From contig CM030704.1 in the NCBI GenBank assembly GCA_017979445.1, forward strand, positions 10,027,658-10,091,657: a stretch of 64,000 nucleotides of DNA, written 5' to 3'. The stretch comes from Akebia trifoliata (lineage: Eukaryota > Streptophyta > Magnoliopsida > Ranunculales > Lardizabalaceae). The stretch's first letter is position 1, and every line of letters begins with the position of its first letter. Under the pieces are notes generated by a model. It was not told where the DNA came from, searched no databases, and saw only the letters and a program-made list of their open reading frames with translations. Below, piece by piece: positions 1 through 9,665 of the stretch. The translations under genes and the position numbers were made by a program.

Positions 1-786
1 TCAATTTCCTTTAATCTTTAGTTAGGTTTATTTTTCTGTTTTAGAAACTCTTGTATAGGATTTCTTGTAATTTTTATTAATTATCCAAGAAGGCTTGGAT
101 TGTAATAGACTAAGGAAGGACGACGGGTGGACAATACCGTCACGGCTCCTTAGGTTCGCACACCAAAATTGGAGTTGGTGGCCTAAGTCGACTCAAATCG
201 TCTTCACCCCGTCTAGCACGGGAGGTAATCCCGAAACACCCACGCCTCTCTTTGCTAGTGGGTTACTCCTTGCCTTTGTATGTTATTTTTCCAATTTGCA
301 CACACTTGGAATAGTTAATTAAGTAGTAAAGAGCACCCCTCTCCTAGGGATGGCATGATAAGATAAGGATTGGAAGTCATTACCAATTCCTTGCTCTAAT
401 TAGGATAATCAATTCACTAGTCATCCAATCAAATTAATTAAAATCAATTAGACTTGACTATAGGGCCCACGAGCTCAATAGGAGAAATTCCGCTTCAAGT
501 TGTGCCAATTGCGCTTCTTGGTCATTTTTGTATCTAGTAAGATCTTGCCCTTTGAGGGGATAGACTCAGTCTATTCAAGAAAGGAAGGTATTTAAGCGTG
601 CTCTTGCTTATGCATTATGCGCCTCCTCCGATCTGGAGATCCGAATGATTCAAACTTGATTTCATAGAACCGAGTTGGAAGGCTAGTTGCGCTATTTCTA
701 CCCAGTTAGGAGCTGTCTAGCTTTAGGCAACCTATCTAGGTCCAGTCTTTTCTTTTCGTGATTGTTTGATCGACTGTGTGATTTGT
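1..786 (+). other. Athila-1 5' leader, noncoding
   Basis: Untranslated leader between the (missing) primer-binding site and gag. It aligns along its length with 58546-59332 of Athila-3 and 31631-32400 of Athila-2 on the opposite strand. A 75-codon open frame at 95-322 recurs in the sister copies but has no ATG; it begins at TTG and contains no internal Met. I therefore do not call it a gene. Confidence 0.8.
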
Positions 787-3627
787 ATGCTTGGTAGACG
801 TTCACAAAATAACGTGTTAGAACCATTTGATCCTGAGATCGAACGTACCATCAGTAGGATACGCAAGACACCATCAGTAGTTATGATGGGTGATCGAGAG
901 CGAACTCTCAATGAGCTCTTCGCTCCAGCTTCCGCATCTCCTCCCACATGCATTGTTTTACCATTGAACAATGCACCTCAGTTTGAAATTAGGGCTGCCA
1001 CCATCAATATGCTCCCTAAGTTCCACGGTTTAGAGCGTGAACAACCTTACACCCATCTTAATCGATTCTTGACTATATGTCAAACTTTTAGAAATCAGAA
1101 TCTAGATGAGGAGAGTATCAAGCTTATTCTGTTCCCGTTATCCTTGGAAGACCACGCAGCTGCGTGGTTGAACTCCCTAACACCCAATTCCATATCTACC
1201 TGGGATGTTCTATCCAAGAAATTTATGGCCAAATTCTACCCCGTGGCCAAAACTGAGAAAATGAAGGACTCTATTAGAAATTTTAGAGCCCGTCCTGATG
1301 ATGAATTTTCCCAAACTTGGGAAAGATTCAATGATTTATTGGTCAAATGCCCACACCATGGCATTGACAAAGCACAGTTGGTGCAAAGTTTTTATAGAGG
1401 ATTAACAATGAATCAACGTACCTTAGTTGAGTCAATGCATAAGGGTCAGTTCATGAACCAGACTCCCAACCAAGCGTATGATTTCCTCGTAGAGTTAGCT
1501 GAGAGTGCTCAAAATTGGAGCACTAACCAAGAAGAATTTGATAGAGACGATCCGGTTAGGAAGACAGGCATGTATGAGATGAAGGCAGACCCTGATCTCA
1601 AAAATGTCATGTGTAGTCTAGTGAGTGGGATGAATAATCTCACGAAGAAGTTAGATGCCTTTACCATCTCAGCATCCAAACCTCACCTAGACCCTCGTAC
1701 AATTTCGCAAGTGACTGTCGAACCGAGTTCTTTGTGTGTCATATGCGACGGCAACGACCATTTGGTCGAGTGTTGTCCCACCTTGCCTCAAATCAAAGCT
1801 GAACAAGCAAATGCGATTAATGGCTATAGTACTTTTAGGAAGCCAACTCCAAACTCTTTTAGCCAAACGTATCACCCAGATAATAGGTTCCATCCTAATT
1901 TCTCATACAGACAGAATGAACCTATTCAATCTAGTGGTCCGTCAGGTTACAATAGGAGTTTTCCTAGGCAATCTGGTTCTTCCACAAACCAAGCTATTGT
2001 TCCTCAAGTCCCTTATCAACCCCAACAATCTACCGATTGCAGAGCCATCATACCAGATCCCATGACCAATTACCAGCAGCCTGCCCAACAACAGTCGTCT
2101 TTAGAATCTATGATTGCCGAGTTGATGAGGCAGCAACAGCAGTTCATCCAAACTCAACAGCAAACCCATCAAAATCAAACTCAGATTAACCAGGTCACTG
2201 CGCAATCCATAGCTAAGATGGAAGTTCAGTTGGGGCAGTTAGCTCTTTCCTTGAGTGGGAGAGAGAAAGGTCAATTTCCTAGTCAGACTATCCCTAACCC
2301 TAGAGGTCAACCTTTGATTCCAAACGGATCAAAAGGTCAATACGAAGTAGGAAGCCATTCTGGAGCTCCACAAGACTCAGTCCAGGCTATCCACACCTTG
2401 CGTTCGGGAAAGAAGGTGGACAACAAGGTCCAACCTATTGACACGGGAGAAAAGGTCTTAGAAAAGGACAAAGTTCAAAAAGAAGCCATAGAGTCTCCAA
2501 CAGAGAAGAAGAAAGATTTGGAAAATCCTCCTATCATTTTGCCAATTCCAAAAGCTCCATTTTCCCATCGCCTTAGAGATTCTAAAAAAGGTAAGCAGTT
2601 TGAGGGTGTCTTAGAAGTCTTCCAAAATGTGCATATCAATATCCCATTCCTAGATGCCATTAAGCAGATACCTTCTTATGCGAAATTCTTAAAGGATTTG
2701 ACCACAGCTAAAAGGAAAACACCATTTCCTCGGGAAGCTATTATGGCAGCCCAAGCTTCGTCACTCATCCAACAAACGATTGCACCAAAATTTAAGGATC
2801 CTGGATGTCCGACAATTTCTATTCATATTGGAAATCAAGTGGTCGAAAAATGTCTCTTAGACTTAGGGGCCAGTGTGAACCTTTTACCATATTCGGTTTA
2901 TAAACAATTAGGTTTGGGGGTTTTGAAACCCACAGATATCACGTTGAGTCTAGCTGATAGGTCCATAAAAATTCCAAAGGGTATAGTTGAGGACGTGATA
3001 GTTAAAGTCAAAGATTTCTATTTTCCTGTTGACTTTGTTGTCTTAGACACAGAGCCAGTCATCAATTCGAACAGTCATATTCCTATCATCTTAGGACGTC
3101 CATTCTTAGCCACGTCTGACGCAGTCATTCGTTGTAGAAACGGAATTATGACTTTAGCATTTGGGGATATGAAAGTGAAACTGAACGTCTTCCACAATTT
3201 CCAAGGAATTGATGTAGATGATGGTATGGAGGAAGTGAACATGATAGATACGCTAGTCAATCAAACGTATCAAGAATTAGGGTACTCTGATCCCCTAACG
3301 AAATGTTTGGCTCACTTTGGCCTTGACTTGGACGTAGAAGAGTCTATAAGCGAAGTCAATGCTTTGCTTGAATCCGTTCCACTCTTAGATTCTGTGCGGT
3401 GGCACGCAAAAGCTGAAAGTCTTCCTGTGCGCACATCCAATCTTGTTCCTTCTCATGTCGAGCCTCCAAAATTGGAACTCAAGTCTCTTCCAGAGACCTT
3501 GAGATATGCATTTCTTGGCAAGAATCAAACCTTGCCTGTGATCATTTCCTCTCACCTCAATGAAGTCCAAGAGGGAAAGTTGTTAGGAGTATTAAGGGAA
3601 CATCAAGAAGCTATGGTTGGAGCATAG
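787..3627 (+). CDS. Athila gag-protease part of the polyprotein (frame ends at a frameshift)
   Basis: Encodes the capsid/nucleocapsid precursor and aspartic protease of an Athila element. The frame opens upstream, but the first ATG is at 787 (MLGRRSQNN), which I take as start. Seen: capsid region about residues 60-250, including the AAAWLNSLTP and TWDVLSKKF motifs; a CCHC zinc knuckle (CVICDGNDH, near base 1735) for RNA binding; a Gln-rich stretch (2060-2190); and the protease active site DLGAS near 2860 followed by VNLLPYSVYKQLG and the flap-like ILGRPFLATSDAVI. In this lineage gag and pol form one frame. Here the frame stops early because one T is missing near 3614 relative to Athila-3, giving a short wrong tail and a TAG. 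The gag-protease part itself has no internal stop. Confidence 0.9.
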   Translation: MLGRRSQNNVLEPFDPEIERTISRIRKTPSVVMMGDRERTLNELFAPASASPPTCIVLPLNNAPQFEIRAATINMLPKFHGLEREQPYTHLNRFLTICQTFRNQNLDEESIKLILFPLSLEDHAAAWLNSLTPNSISTWDVLSKKFMAKFYPVAKTEKMKDSIRNFRARPDDEFSQTWERFNDLLVKCPHHGIDKAQLVQSFYRGLTMNQRTLVESMHKGQFMNQTPNQAYDFLVELAESAQNWSTNQEEFDRDDPVRKTGMYEMKADPDLKNVMCSLVSGMNNLTKKLDAFTISASKPHLDPRTISQVTVEPSSLCVICDGNDHLVECCPTLPQIKAEQANAINGYSTFRKPTPNSFSQTYHPDNRFHPNFSYRQNEPIQSSGPSGYNRSFPRQSGSSTNQAIVPQVPYQPQQSTDCRAIIPDPMTNYQQPAQQQSSLESMIAELMRQQQQFIQTQQQTHQNQTQINQVTAQSIAKMEVQLGQLALSLSGREKGQFPSQTIPNPRGQPLIPNGSKGQYEVGSHSGAPQDSVQAIHTLRSGKKVDNKVQPIDTGEKVLEKDKVQKEAIESPTEKKKDLENPPIILPIPKAPFSHRLRDSKKGKQFEGVLEVFQNVHINIPFLDAIKQIPSYAKFLKDLTTAKRKTPFPREAIMAAQASSLIQQTIAPKFKDPGCPTISIHIGNQVVEKCLLDLGASVNLLPYSVYKQLGLGVLKPTDITLSLADRSIKIPKGIVEDVIVKVKDFYFPVDFVVLDTEPVINSNSHIPIILGRPFLATSDAVIRCRNGIMTLAFGDMKVKLNVFHNFQGIDVDDGMEEVNMIDTLVNQTYQELGYSDPLTKCLAHFGLDLDVEESISEVNALLESVPLLDSVRWHAKAESLPVRTSNLVPSHVEPPKLELKSLPETLRYAFLGKNQTLPVIISSHLNEVQEGKLLGVLREHQEAMVGA

Positions 3628-6372
3628 CTGACATCAAGGGAATTAGTCCATCTGTGGTGATGCACCACATTCGTTTAGAGGATTTTGCTAAACCTTCCTT
3701 AGAACCTCAGAGACGACTAAATCCTGTCATGAAAGACGTGGTTCGGATGGAAGTGATGAAATTGCTAGATGCGGGTATTATCTATCCTATCTCTGACAGT
3801 CGTTGGGTGAGTCCTATACAAGTAGTTCCTAAGAAGTCTGGTATCACTGTGGTAGTGAACCAAGACAATGAATTAATCCCCACTCGAGTCCAAAATGGAT
3901 GGAGAGTGTGTATTGACTATAGGAAACTCAACTCGATGACTCCTAAGGATCATTTCCCCTTACCTTTCATTGATCAAATGTTAGAGCGTCTGGCAGGACA
4001 TTCTTACTATTGCTTCTTAGATGGTTATTCCGGGTACAACCAGATACCCGTTGCTCCAATCGATCAAGAGAAAACAACTTTCACCTGCCCTTTGGAACTT
4101 TCGCGTATCGTCGCATGCCTTTTGGATTGTGCAATGCACCCGCTACTTTTCAACGGTGCATGATGAGTATATTTTCGACATGCTAGAAAAATATCTCGAA
4201 GTGTTCATGGACGATTTTTCAGTTTTTGGATCAAGTTTTGAGGAATGTCTTCATCACTTGACTTTGGTCCTTGTACGTTGCAAAGAGGTCAATCTAGTCC
4301 TCAATTGGGAAAAATGCCATTTCATGGTAACATCGGGGATTGTGCTAGGGCACATTGTTTCTGCTAAGGGGATTGAGGTAGATAAGGCAAAGGTAGGTCT
4401 AATTGAAAAATTACCACCTCCTAGAACGGTCAAAGAAATTAGGTCATTCCTAGGCCATGCGGGTTTTTATCGTAGATTCATTAAAGATTTCGGGAAAATC
4501 TCGAAGCCTTTATGTGAGCTATTGGGAAAGGATGTTCCTTTCGACTTTTCAGAGTCATGTCTCTCTGCGTTCAACAAGCTCAAGTCCGAGTTAACCTCGG
4601 CACCCATTATTCAACCTCCAAACTGGAGCATTCCATTCGAAGTTATGTGCGACGCTTCAGATTATGCAATAGGCGCTGTTTTGGGTCAGCGAATTGAAAA
4701 ACAACCTCATGTTATCCAATATGCTAGTAAAACCCTAAACGATGCTCAGCTTAATTACTCTACAACAGAGAAGGAAATGCTAGCAGTGGTCTATGCCATT
4801 GAAAAATTCCGCCCCTACCTCATAGGATCTAAAGTCGTGATCTACACAGACCACGCAGCATTGAAGTACCTTCTATCAAAGAAAGATGCTAAAGCAAGGT
4901 TAATCCGTTGGATTCTACTTCTACAAGAGTTTGATCTCGAGATCCGAGATAAAAAAGGGGCAGAAAATGTCGTAGCTGATCACTTGTCTAGGATAGTTAA
5001 CAAGCCATCCGAGGAATCCTTACCCATCTCTGAATCCTTTCCCGATGAGCAACTTATGCAAATCTCTCAAGCCAATGTTCCATGGTATGCGGACATTGTC
5101 AACTACCTAGTTACAGGTCAATTCCCAGTCGAAATGACTAGTCAAGAGAAACTCCGTCTTCTGTCAAAAACAAAATGGTATTTCTGGGATGAGCCATACT
5201 TATTTAAGTATTGTCCTGATCAAATCATTAGACGTTGTATTCCAACCTGTGAGCAAGTCAGTATCCTAGAGTTTTGCCATAATCATGCCTGCGGAGGGCA
5301 CTTCAGTGGTAAGAAGACCGCCATGAAAATCCTACAATGCGGTTTTTTCTGGCCTAGTATTTTTCGTGATGCCCACGAGTTTAGCAAATCTTGTGATAGA
5401 TGTCAAAGATTAGGAAAAATCTCTAAGAGAAATGAAATGCCTCAAAATCCTATACTGATCATCGAAATTTTTGACGTGTGGGGTATAGACTTCATGGGAC
5501 CTTTTCCTATCTCCCAGGGTTATCAATACATCCTAGTTGCCGTTGACTATGTGTCAAAATGGGTCGAAGCTGTGGCATGTAGAACTAACGATCACAAGGT
5601 TGTGATAAAATTCATCAAGGAGACGATTTTTTCAAGATTTGGTACTCCGCGAGCTATCATAAGTGATGGTGGCTCGCATTTTTGCAACAAGATCTTTGCT
5701 GCGTTGATGAAGAAATACCTCATAACGCATAAGGTTGCCACACCTTACCACCCACAAACAAGTGGACAAGTGGAGATTTCTAACAGGGAAATAAAGACTA
5801 TCTTAGAAAAAACAGTCAATCCTTCAAGGAAAGATTGGTCTTTGAGATTGAGTGATTCACTCTGGGCCTATAGGACTGCATTCAAGACACCCATAGGGAT
5901 GTCTCCCTACCGGTTAGTTTTTGGCAAGGCCTGCCATCTCCCTGTAGAACTAGAACATCGTGCATATTGGGCGATCAAACGCCTCAACTTTGATTTTGAT
6001 AAAGCCGGTGAGAAGCGAAAGTTACAACTAGACGAGTTAGAAGAGATTAGAAATGACTCGTATGATTGTGCCAAAAGGTACAAAGAGCGTACCAAATTCT
6101 TTCACGATAGGCACATTCTTAGGAGGAATTTCATTCCTAATCAAAAAGTTTTGTTGTATGATAATAGACTCCACCTTTTTCCTGGAAAACTTAAGTCTCG
6201 ATGGACTGGCCCATATATTATCCAAACAGTTTACCCCCATGGTGCTGTTGAAGTCCTTAATCCTAAGGACGGATCCACTTTCAAAGTGAATGGCCAACGT
6301 CTCAAACCGTTTCTCGAGTATGTTCCGCAGGAGGAAGTTCTTTTTCTCGATGATCCCGTCTATCAAAATTAA
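3628..6372 (+). pseudogene. Athila RT-RNase H-integrase, broken by two further single-base deletions
   Basis: Continues the polyprotein in a shifted frame. [31 protein letters not shown] (near 3905) and the catalytic FMDDFSVFG (near 4204). RNase [50 protein letters not shown]. Integrase: N-terminal HHCC zinc finger (CHNHACGGH to CDRCQR), then catalytic core residues in WGIDFMGPF (near 5480), IISDGGSHF (near 5660) and QVEISNRE (near 5770), and a C-terminal GPY motif ([10 protein letters not shown]). Comparison with Athila-3 shows one-base losses near 4087 and 4177, so the RT palm between them is out of frame. From 4178 to the TAA at 6372 the frame is open, so RNase H and integrase are intact as sequence. 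It cannot give a full polyprotein. Confidence 0.9.
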
Positions 6373-7660
6373 CTATGTTTTCGTCTAGCTAAAGACGTTA
6401 AACTTAGCGCTTCTGGGAGGCAATCCATGCACTTCAAGGGACATTGTGTTAAATATCAACAGGACTATAAGGTCTTTCTCAGGTGCTATCTAACCCACTT
6501 CATTTCATTTTGTCAATTTCAATTTTACCTTTGCATGTATATTTTGAAATATTGAGGACAATATAATGTTTAAGTTTGGGGGTGTATGGGTTGGATTTCC
6601 ACTTATTATTTTCTTCTTTTATACAAAAAAAAAAAAAAAATTGAAAAATATTTGGTTGGCAACTTTGTTGTATTTTTCTCAAAGTCTTAGCTTGTATCTT
6701 TTAAGCACTTAGTGAAAATATTTAATCAGTCTTTCATTGGAAGCTATGATCTGGAGTCCCCATTTATGTTTCTCTTAGGCAAAAATTAGAGCAAAGTTAT
6801 CTTTTGGTTTATAGTCACTTCTAATAAGGTTACCAAGAGTCTAGATTGTATTAAAAGAGCTTGTTACCTTCTTTCTACCTAGAGTTTAAGGAAAAACTAG
6901 GTTTGATGAACTTTGACTTCCTTGTTCAATTGGTTGGTTGATTAGAAGAAAAACAGAACTGGATTGTATACACCTTGTACAGCAACCATTGAATTAGACT
7001 GGGTACCTTGAAAAGGGCTGCCTACTTTTCTTAGAAAAATAGTGAAGAAGTAATATAAAAAATAAAAAAAAAAAAAAAAAAAAAAAAGAAAAAGTCAAAG
7101 ATCCAAAAGTTTATGTAAAGTTTTAGTAGGGTGAAAGCCATCAAGTGTAAAAATGTGAGTATACTGGAATATCACAGATAAAGCCCCTTAGAGGTATTAA
7201 AGTGAATATCCACACTTCTCACTACCCCAGACAGGATGCTAAGTTTAGAATTAAACCCTAAGTTACTCCAGTTATTCTTGAGTAGTTAGAAGGTTGAAAC
7301 TCATTTTGGGAAATCGAATCTCTTAAATTTCTAAGTTAGAATCACTATCGCTCAAAGGTCAATTTAAGTCTAAATTTTGTCGTAGAGAAATAAGGGTTGG
7401 GACTCTATACCAAGCAGTACTTCTAATTGATTGACAAAACCAAAAAAAAAAGACTTGTGCTTTTCAATATAAGTTTTGATTTTGACTATTTTTACTTCAA
7501 AGTTATTTTCAAATTTTGTGGGTATATTTTCTGCAAACCCTCACGAGTCAAACTCGTCCACTAGGGGTAACCTAGCGGTTCAAGGGCTTGCTGCATTCGC
7601 TAAATGCAGTCGAGGTGCCTGCGAAAGTGGCAGTTTTATTTTCTAGGGACTAGAAAAAGG
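6373..7660 (+). other. Athila-1 noncoding region between pol and 3' LTR
   Basis: No coding frame is supported. It aligns with 51717-52977 (Athila-3) and 24637-25886 (Athila-2). It contains poly(A) runs at 6626-6642 and 7054-7087 that differ in length between copies. There is no envelope-like frame or membrane-segment pattern. Confidence 0.75.
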
Positions 7661-7674
7661 TAAGTTTGGGGGTG
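7661..7674 (+). other. Polypurine tract of Athila-1
   Basis: TAAGTTTGGGGGTG immediately before the LTR start TGATGAG. This is the expected priming site for plus-strand DNA synthesis, and the same motif precedes the 3' LTRs of Athila-2 and Athila-3. Confidence 0.85.
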
Positions 7675-7917
7675 TGATGAGTGTCTCCAAACACTCAATT
7701 ATACGCACATTTTCTGGATATTTATCTTGATTTTTGTACCTATTTCTCTATATTAAGATAATAATCATGATAAGCCTCAAACCACCACGTTGCATGTTAA
7801 TTAGGCTTAATTATATATAAATAAATTCATTTACTAGATAAATCTAATTACGTGTGTTTCTTGTGCAGAAAATCAACAATTTGGAATCAAAATCTCAAGG
7901 CAAAAGCATTTGGGCCC

Positions 7918-7975
7918 ACTTTGGAATGCCCTAACACTTTGGAATGCCCTAATCCTTTGGAATGCCCTAATCCTT
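7918..7975 (+). repeat. Triplicated about 20-bp U3 repeat in Athila-1 LTR
   Basis: Three copies of CTTTGGAATGCCCTAA with short spacers, about 80-140 bases upstream of the TATA box. The homologous place holds two copies in both Athila-3 LTRs (51421-51460, 60696-60735) and one copy in both Athila-2 LTRs (near 24365 and 33800). Position and copy-number variation fit an enhancer-like module, but no function can be read from sequence. Confidence 0.8.
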
Positions 7976-8055
7976 AACTCATATTCTCCTCTTTTGTCTT
8001 TTTGTGCAAAGAAAAGTGGAGGCTACTTTTAGACTCTTCTACACACATTTTTCTC

Positions 8056-8064
8056 TATAAATAG
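8056..8064 (+). promoter_or_regulatory. TATA box in Athila-1 LTR
   Basis: TATAAATAG inside CTCTATAAATAGAGCC, conserved in all Athila LTRs here except the Athila-3 5' LTR. It would set the U3/R boundary roughly 30 bases downstream. Confidence 0.75.
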
Positions 8065-8905
8065 AGCCTTCATTTCTAGAGAAAGGGTCCCATCTTGGTT
8101 CTCTTATCCAAGACTCCTTTAATCTAAGGCTCTTTGCCTATTCTCTTATTTTTTGTATTTTCATTTTCTAGTTATTTTCTTTTGGTTAACTAGTCTTGTA
8201 AGAAGTAGAAGAAGAAGAAGTTGTAATTTTCTCCATGAAATGAAGAAAAGTTCTTTCATCTCTTGTCTTCCCTCTCTTGCAATGACATTAGGCTAAGTTC
8301 CCCTCCATTGGAGAGTGGAAAAGCCTAGAGCAAGTTCTTGTGTTATTTCTAATTTTATGCCTTTCTTTTATTTAAAATGCTTATGAATTCTCTTTAAGTT
8401 TCTTGCACATTTTATTCTTAATATAGATACTTTATGCTTAGATTAGATCAAGATAAAGTATGCTTAAATTAGATAATTTGTAGTAAGAAGTTCTCAAGAA
8501 ATTCTACTTTGTTTTTGTTCCTTTATTTCATTTTAATTGCAAAACTTTTCGATCTAAGGAGCTAACACCAAGCCCTTATGATTGAGTTATAAAAAGGCTA
8601 GAGACTAGAAATTGCTCATTAACATGTTTTAGGTAGATCCACCTCCAATGGTGTTTTAATTCATAAGTTTACTTGCTTTTAATTTCATTTACTTTAGTTT
8701 ATTTTCTAGTAATTTTACATCTTCTTATAAGTTCAAAAATACAAAGAAAAATAGTTTTAATTCCTTTTAGTTAATTTGAATTTTATCTTCTTAGCTTAGC
8801 TTTATTCCTCCTTTCTCTTGGGTTCGATCCCCTACTTGCCCCACAAGTAAGGTAAAACTAAGATTATTATTAACTCTGGTGAGAAAAACAACGATAGTCT
8901 CATCA

Positions 8906-9575
8906 AAGAGGAAGTCTTCAGGACCTGAGTCTTCCCTTTTGAGGGAGGGCCTTCGAGATGGAGTTCGAAGGTAGTAAGCGACCCCATAAGTTCCTCAACG
9001 GTCATTGTTTCCACATCTCGGTATTCCTCAATTGAGGTGACCTTAGAGGCAAATCTCTTAGGTAGGGATCTTAGGATTTTTGCACAAATCCTACCTTGAG
9101 GGACAGTCTCCCCTACATAAAACATAGAGTTGCAAATGTCACTAAGATGTACGTAGAACTCTTGAACTGTTTCGCTTTCCTCCATTTTGATATTTTCATA
9201 TTGGGTGCGGAGGAGTTGAAGTTTAGATTTTTTCACTATACTCGTGCCTTCGTGAGCGGCTTCTAGAATTTTCCATGCTTGCTTAGCCGGCTAACACGTG
9301 CATATCCGTTGATACTCATTATCGGAAATGGCACTCGTAATGGCATTGAGAGCCTTGCAATTGTCTATTTTATCTATTTTGTCCTGTTCTGTCCATTTTC
9401 TTGATGGTCTTGGAACAGAGGTAGTGACACCATCTACCTCGATGATGTCCACGGGAGGTTCCCAACCTTCTTCAATCATATCCCACACATCCCTACTTAG
9501 TGAGTTGATGTATATCATCATTTTATTTTTCCAAAAAGCATACTTGATGCCTTCGAACATAGGTGGATGAGCCAA
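8906..9575 (-). pseudogene. Ty1/copia gag, N-terminal part, interrupted
   Basis: Capsid precursor of a copia element. Start MAHPPMFEGIKYAFWKNKM at 9575, matching the copia gag N-terminal family (DUF4219 type), then the UBN2-type capsid core (LRTQYENIKMEESETVQEFY, LPKRFASKVTSIEE, TMTVEELMGSLTTFE). An in-frame TAG near 9291 separates the two halves, which remain in one frame. After about base 8906 the frame runs into the Athila-1 LTR, so the last residues of the open frame are not gag. The zinc knuckle and the rest of gag are absent. Confidence 0.87.
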
Positions 9576-9651
9576 CGATCATTTATCGGCTCTAGACATG
9601 ATGCAAAGTCACAGATCACTCAGGGTGGTTAAACCTTTCTAGAGTAACCTC

Positions 9652-9663
9652 GCTCTGATACCA
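9652..9663 (-). other. Primer-binding site of Copia-1 (initiator Met tRNA)
   Basis: Sense TGGTATCAGAGC, complementary to the 3' end of plant initiator tRNA-Met, two bases from the LTR end. Standard for Ty1/copia elements. Confidence 0.93.
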
Positions 9664-9665
9664 AT

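Larger units (their letters stand above)
1..8905 (+). mobile_element. Athila-1: Ty3/gypsy Athila-type retrotransposon, 5' LTR outside window
   Basis: Internal region plus complete 3' LTR. Position 1 matches the Athila-3 leader roughly 430 bases after its 5' LTR, so the 5' LTR and primer-binding site lie left of the window. Order: leader, gag-protease, RT-RNase H-integrase, about 1.3 kb of noncoding DNA, polypurine tract, 3' LTR. The gag and protease sequences and the Asp-tRNA type primer site of the sister copies fit the Athila lineage. No envelope-like frame follows pol, unlike some Athila elements. The element ends at 8905 and is followed directly by Copia-1 gag sequence, so it inserted into that gene. 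The predicted target duplication is AAGAG (8906-8910); its partner is outside the window. Confidence 0.93.
7675..8905 (+). repeat. 3' LTR of Athila-1
   Basis: About 1,231 bases, starting TGATGAGTGTC and ending AGTCTCATCA. It is homologous along its whole length to the LTRs of Athila-2 and Athila-3. It carries the polypurine tract on its left, a TATA box, three copies of a short U3 repeat and an A/T-rich U5. It is longer than the Athila-3 LTRs (1,212-1,214) mainly through an extra U3 repeat copy. Confidence 0.93.

Noticed and set aside
95..322. 75-codon open frame in the Athila leader, also open in Athila-2 and Athila-3
   Set aside because: It starts at TTG, has no Met codon, and the similarity follows simply from leader homology. 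No known domain.
6373..7660. Possible envelope-like gene after Athila pol
   Set aside because: No frame longer than a few dozen codons, no signal peptide or membrane pattern, and nothing conserved as protein between the three copies.
8832..8905. C-terminal extension of the copia gag frame
   Set aside because: These codons come from the Athila-1 LTR read in reverse, an artefact of the insertion.
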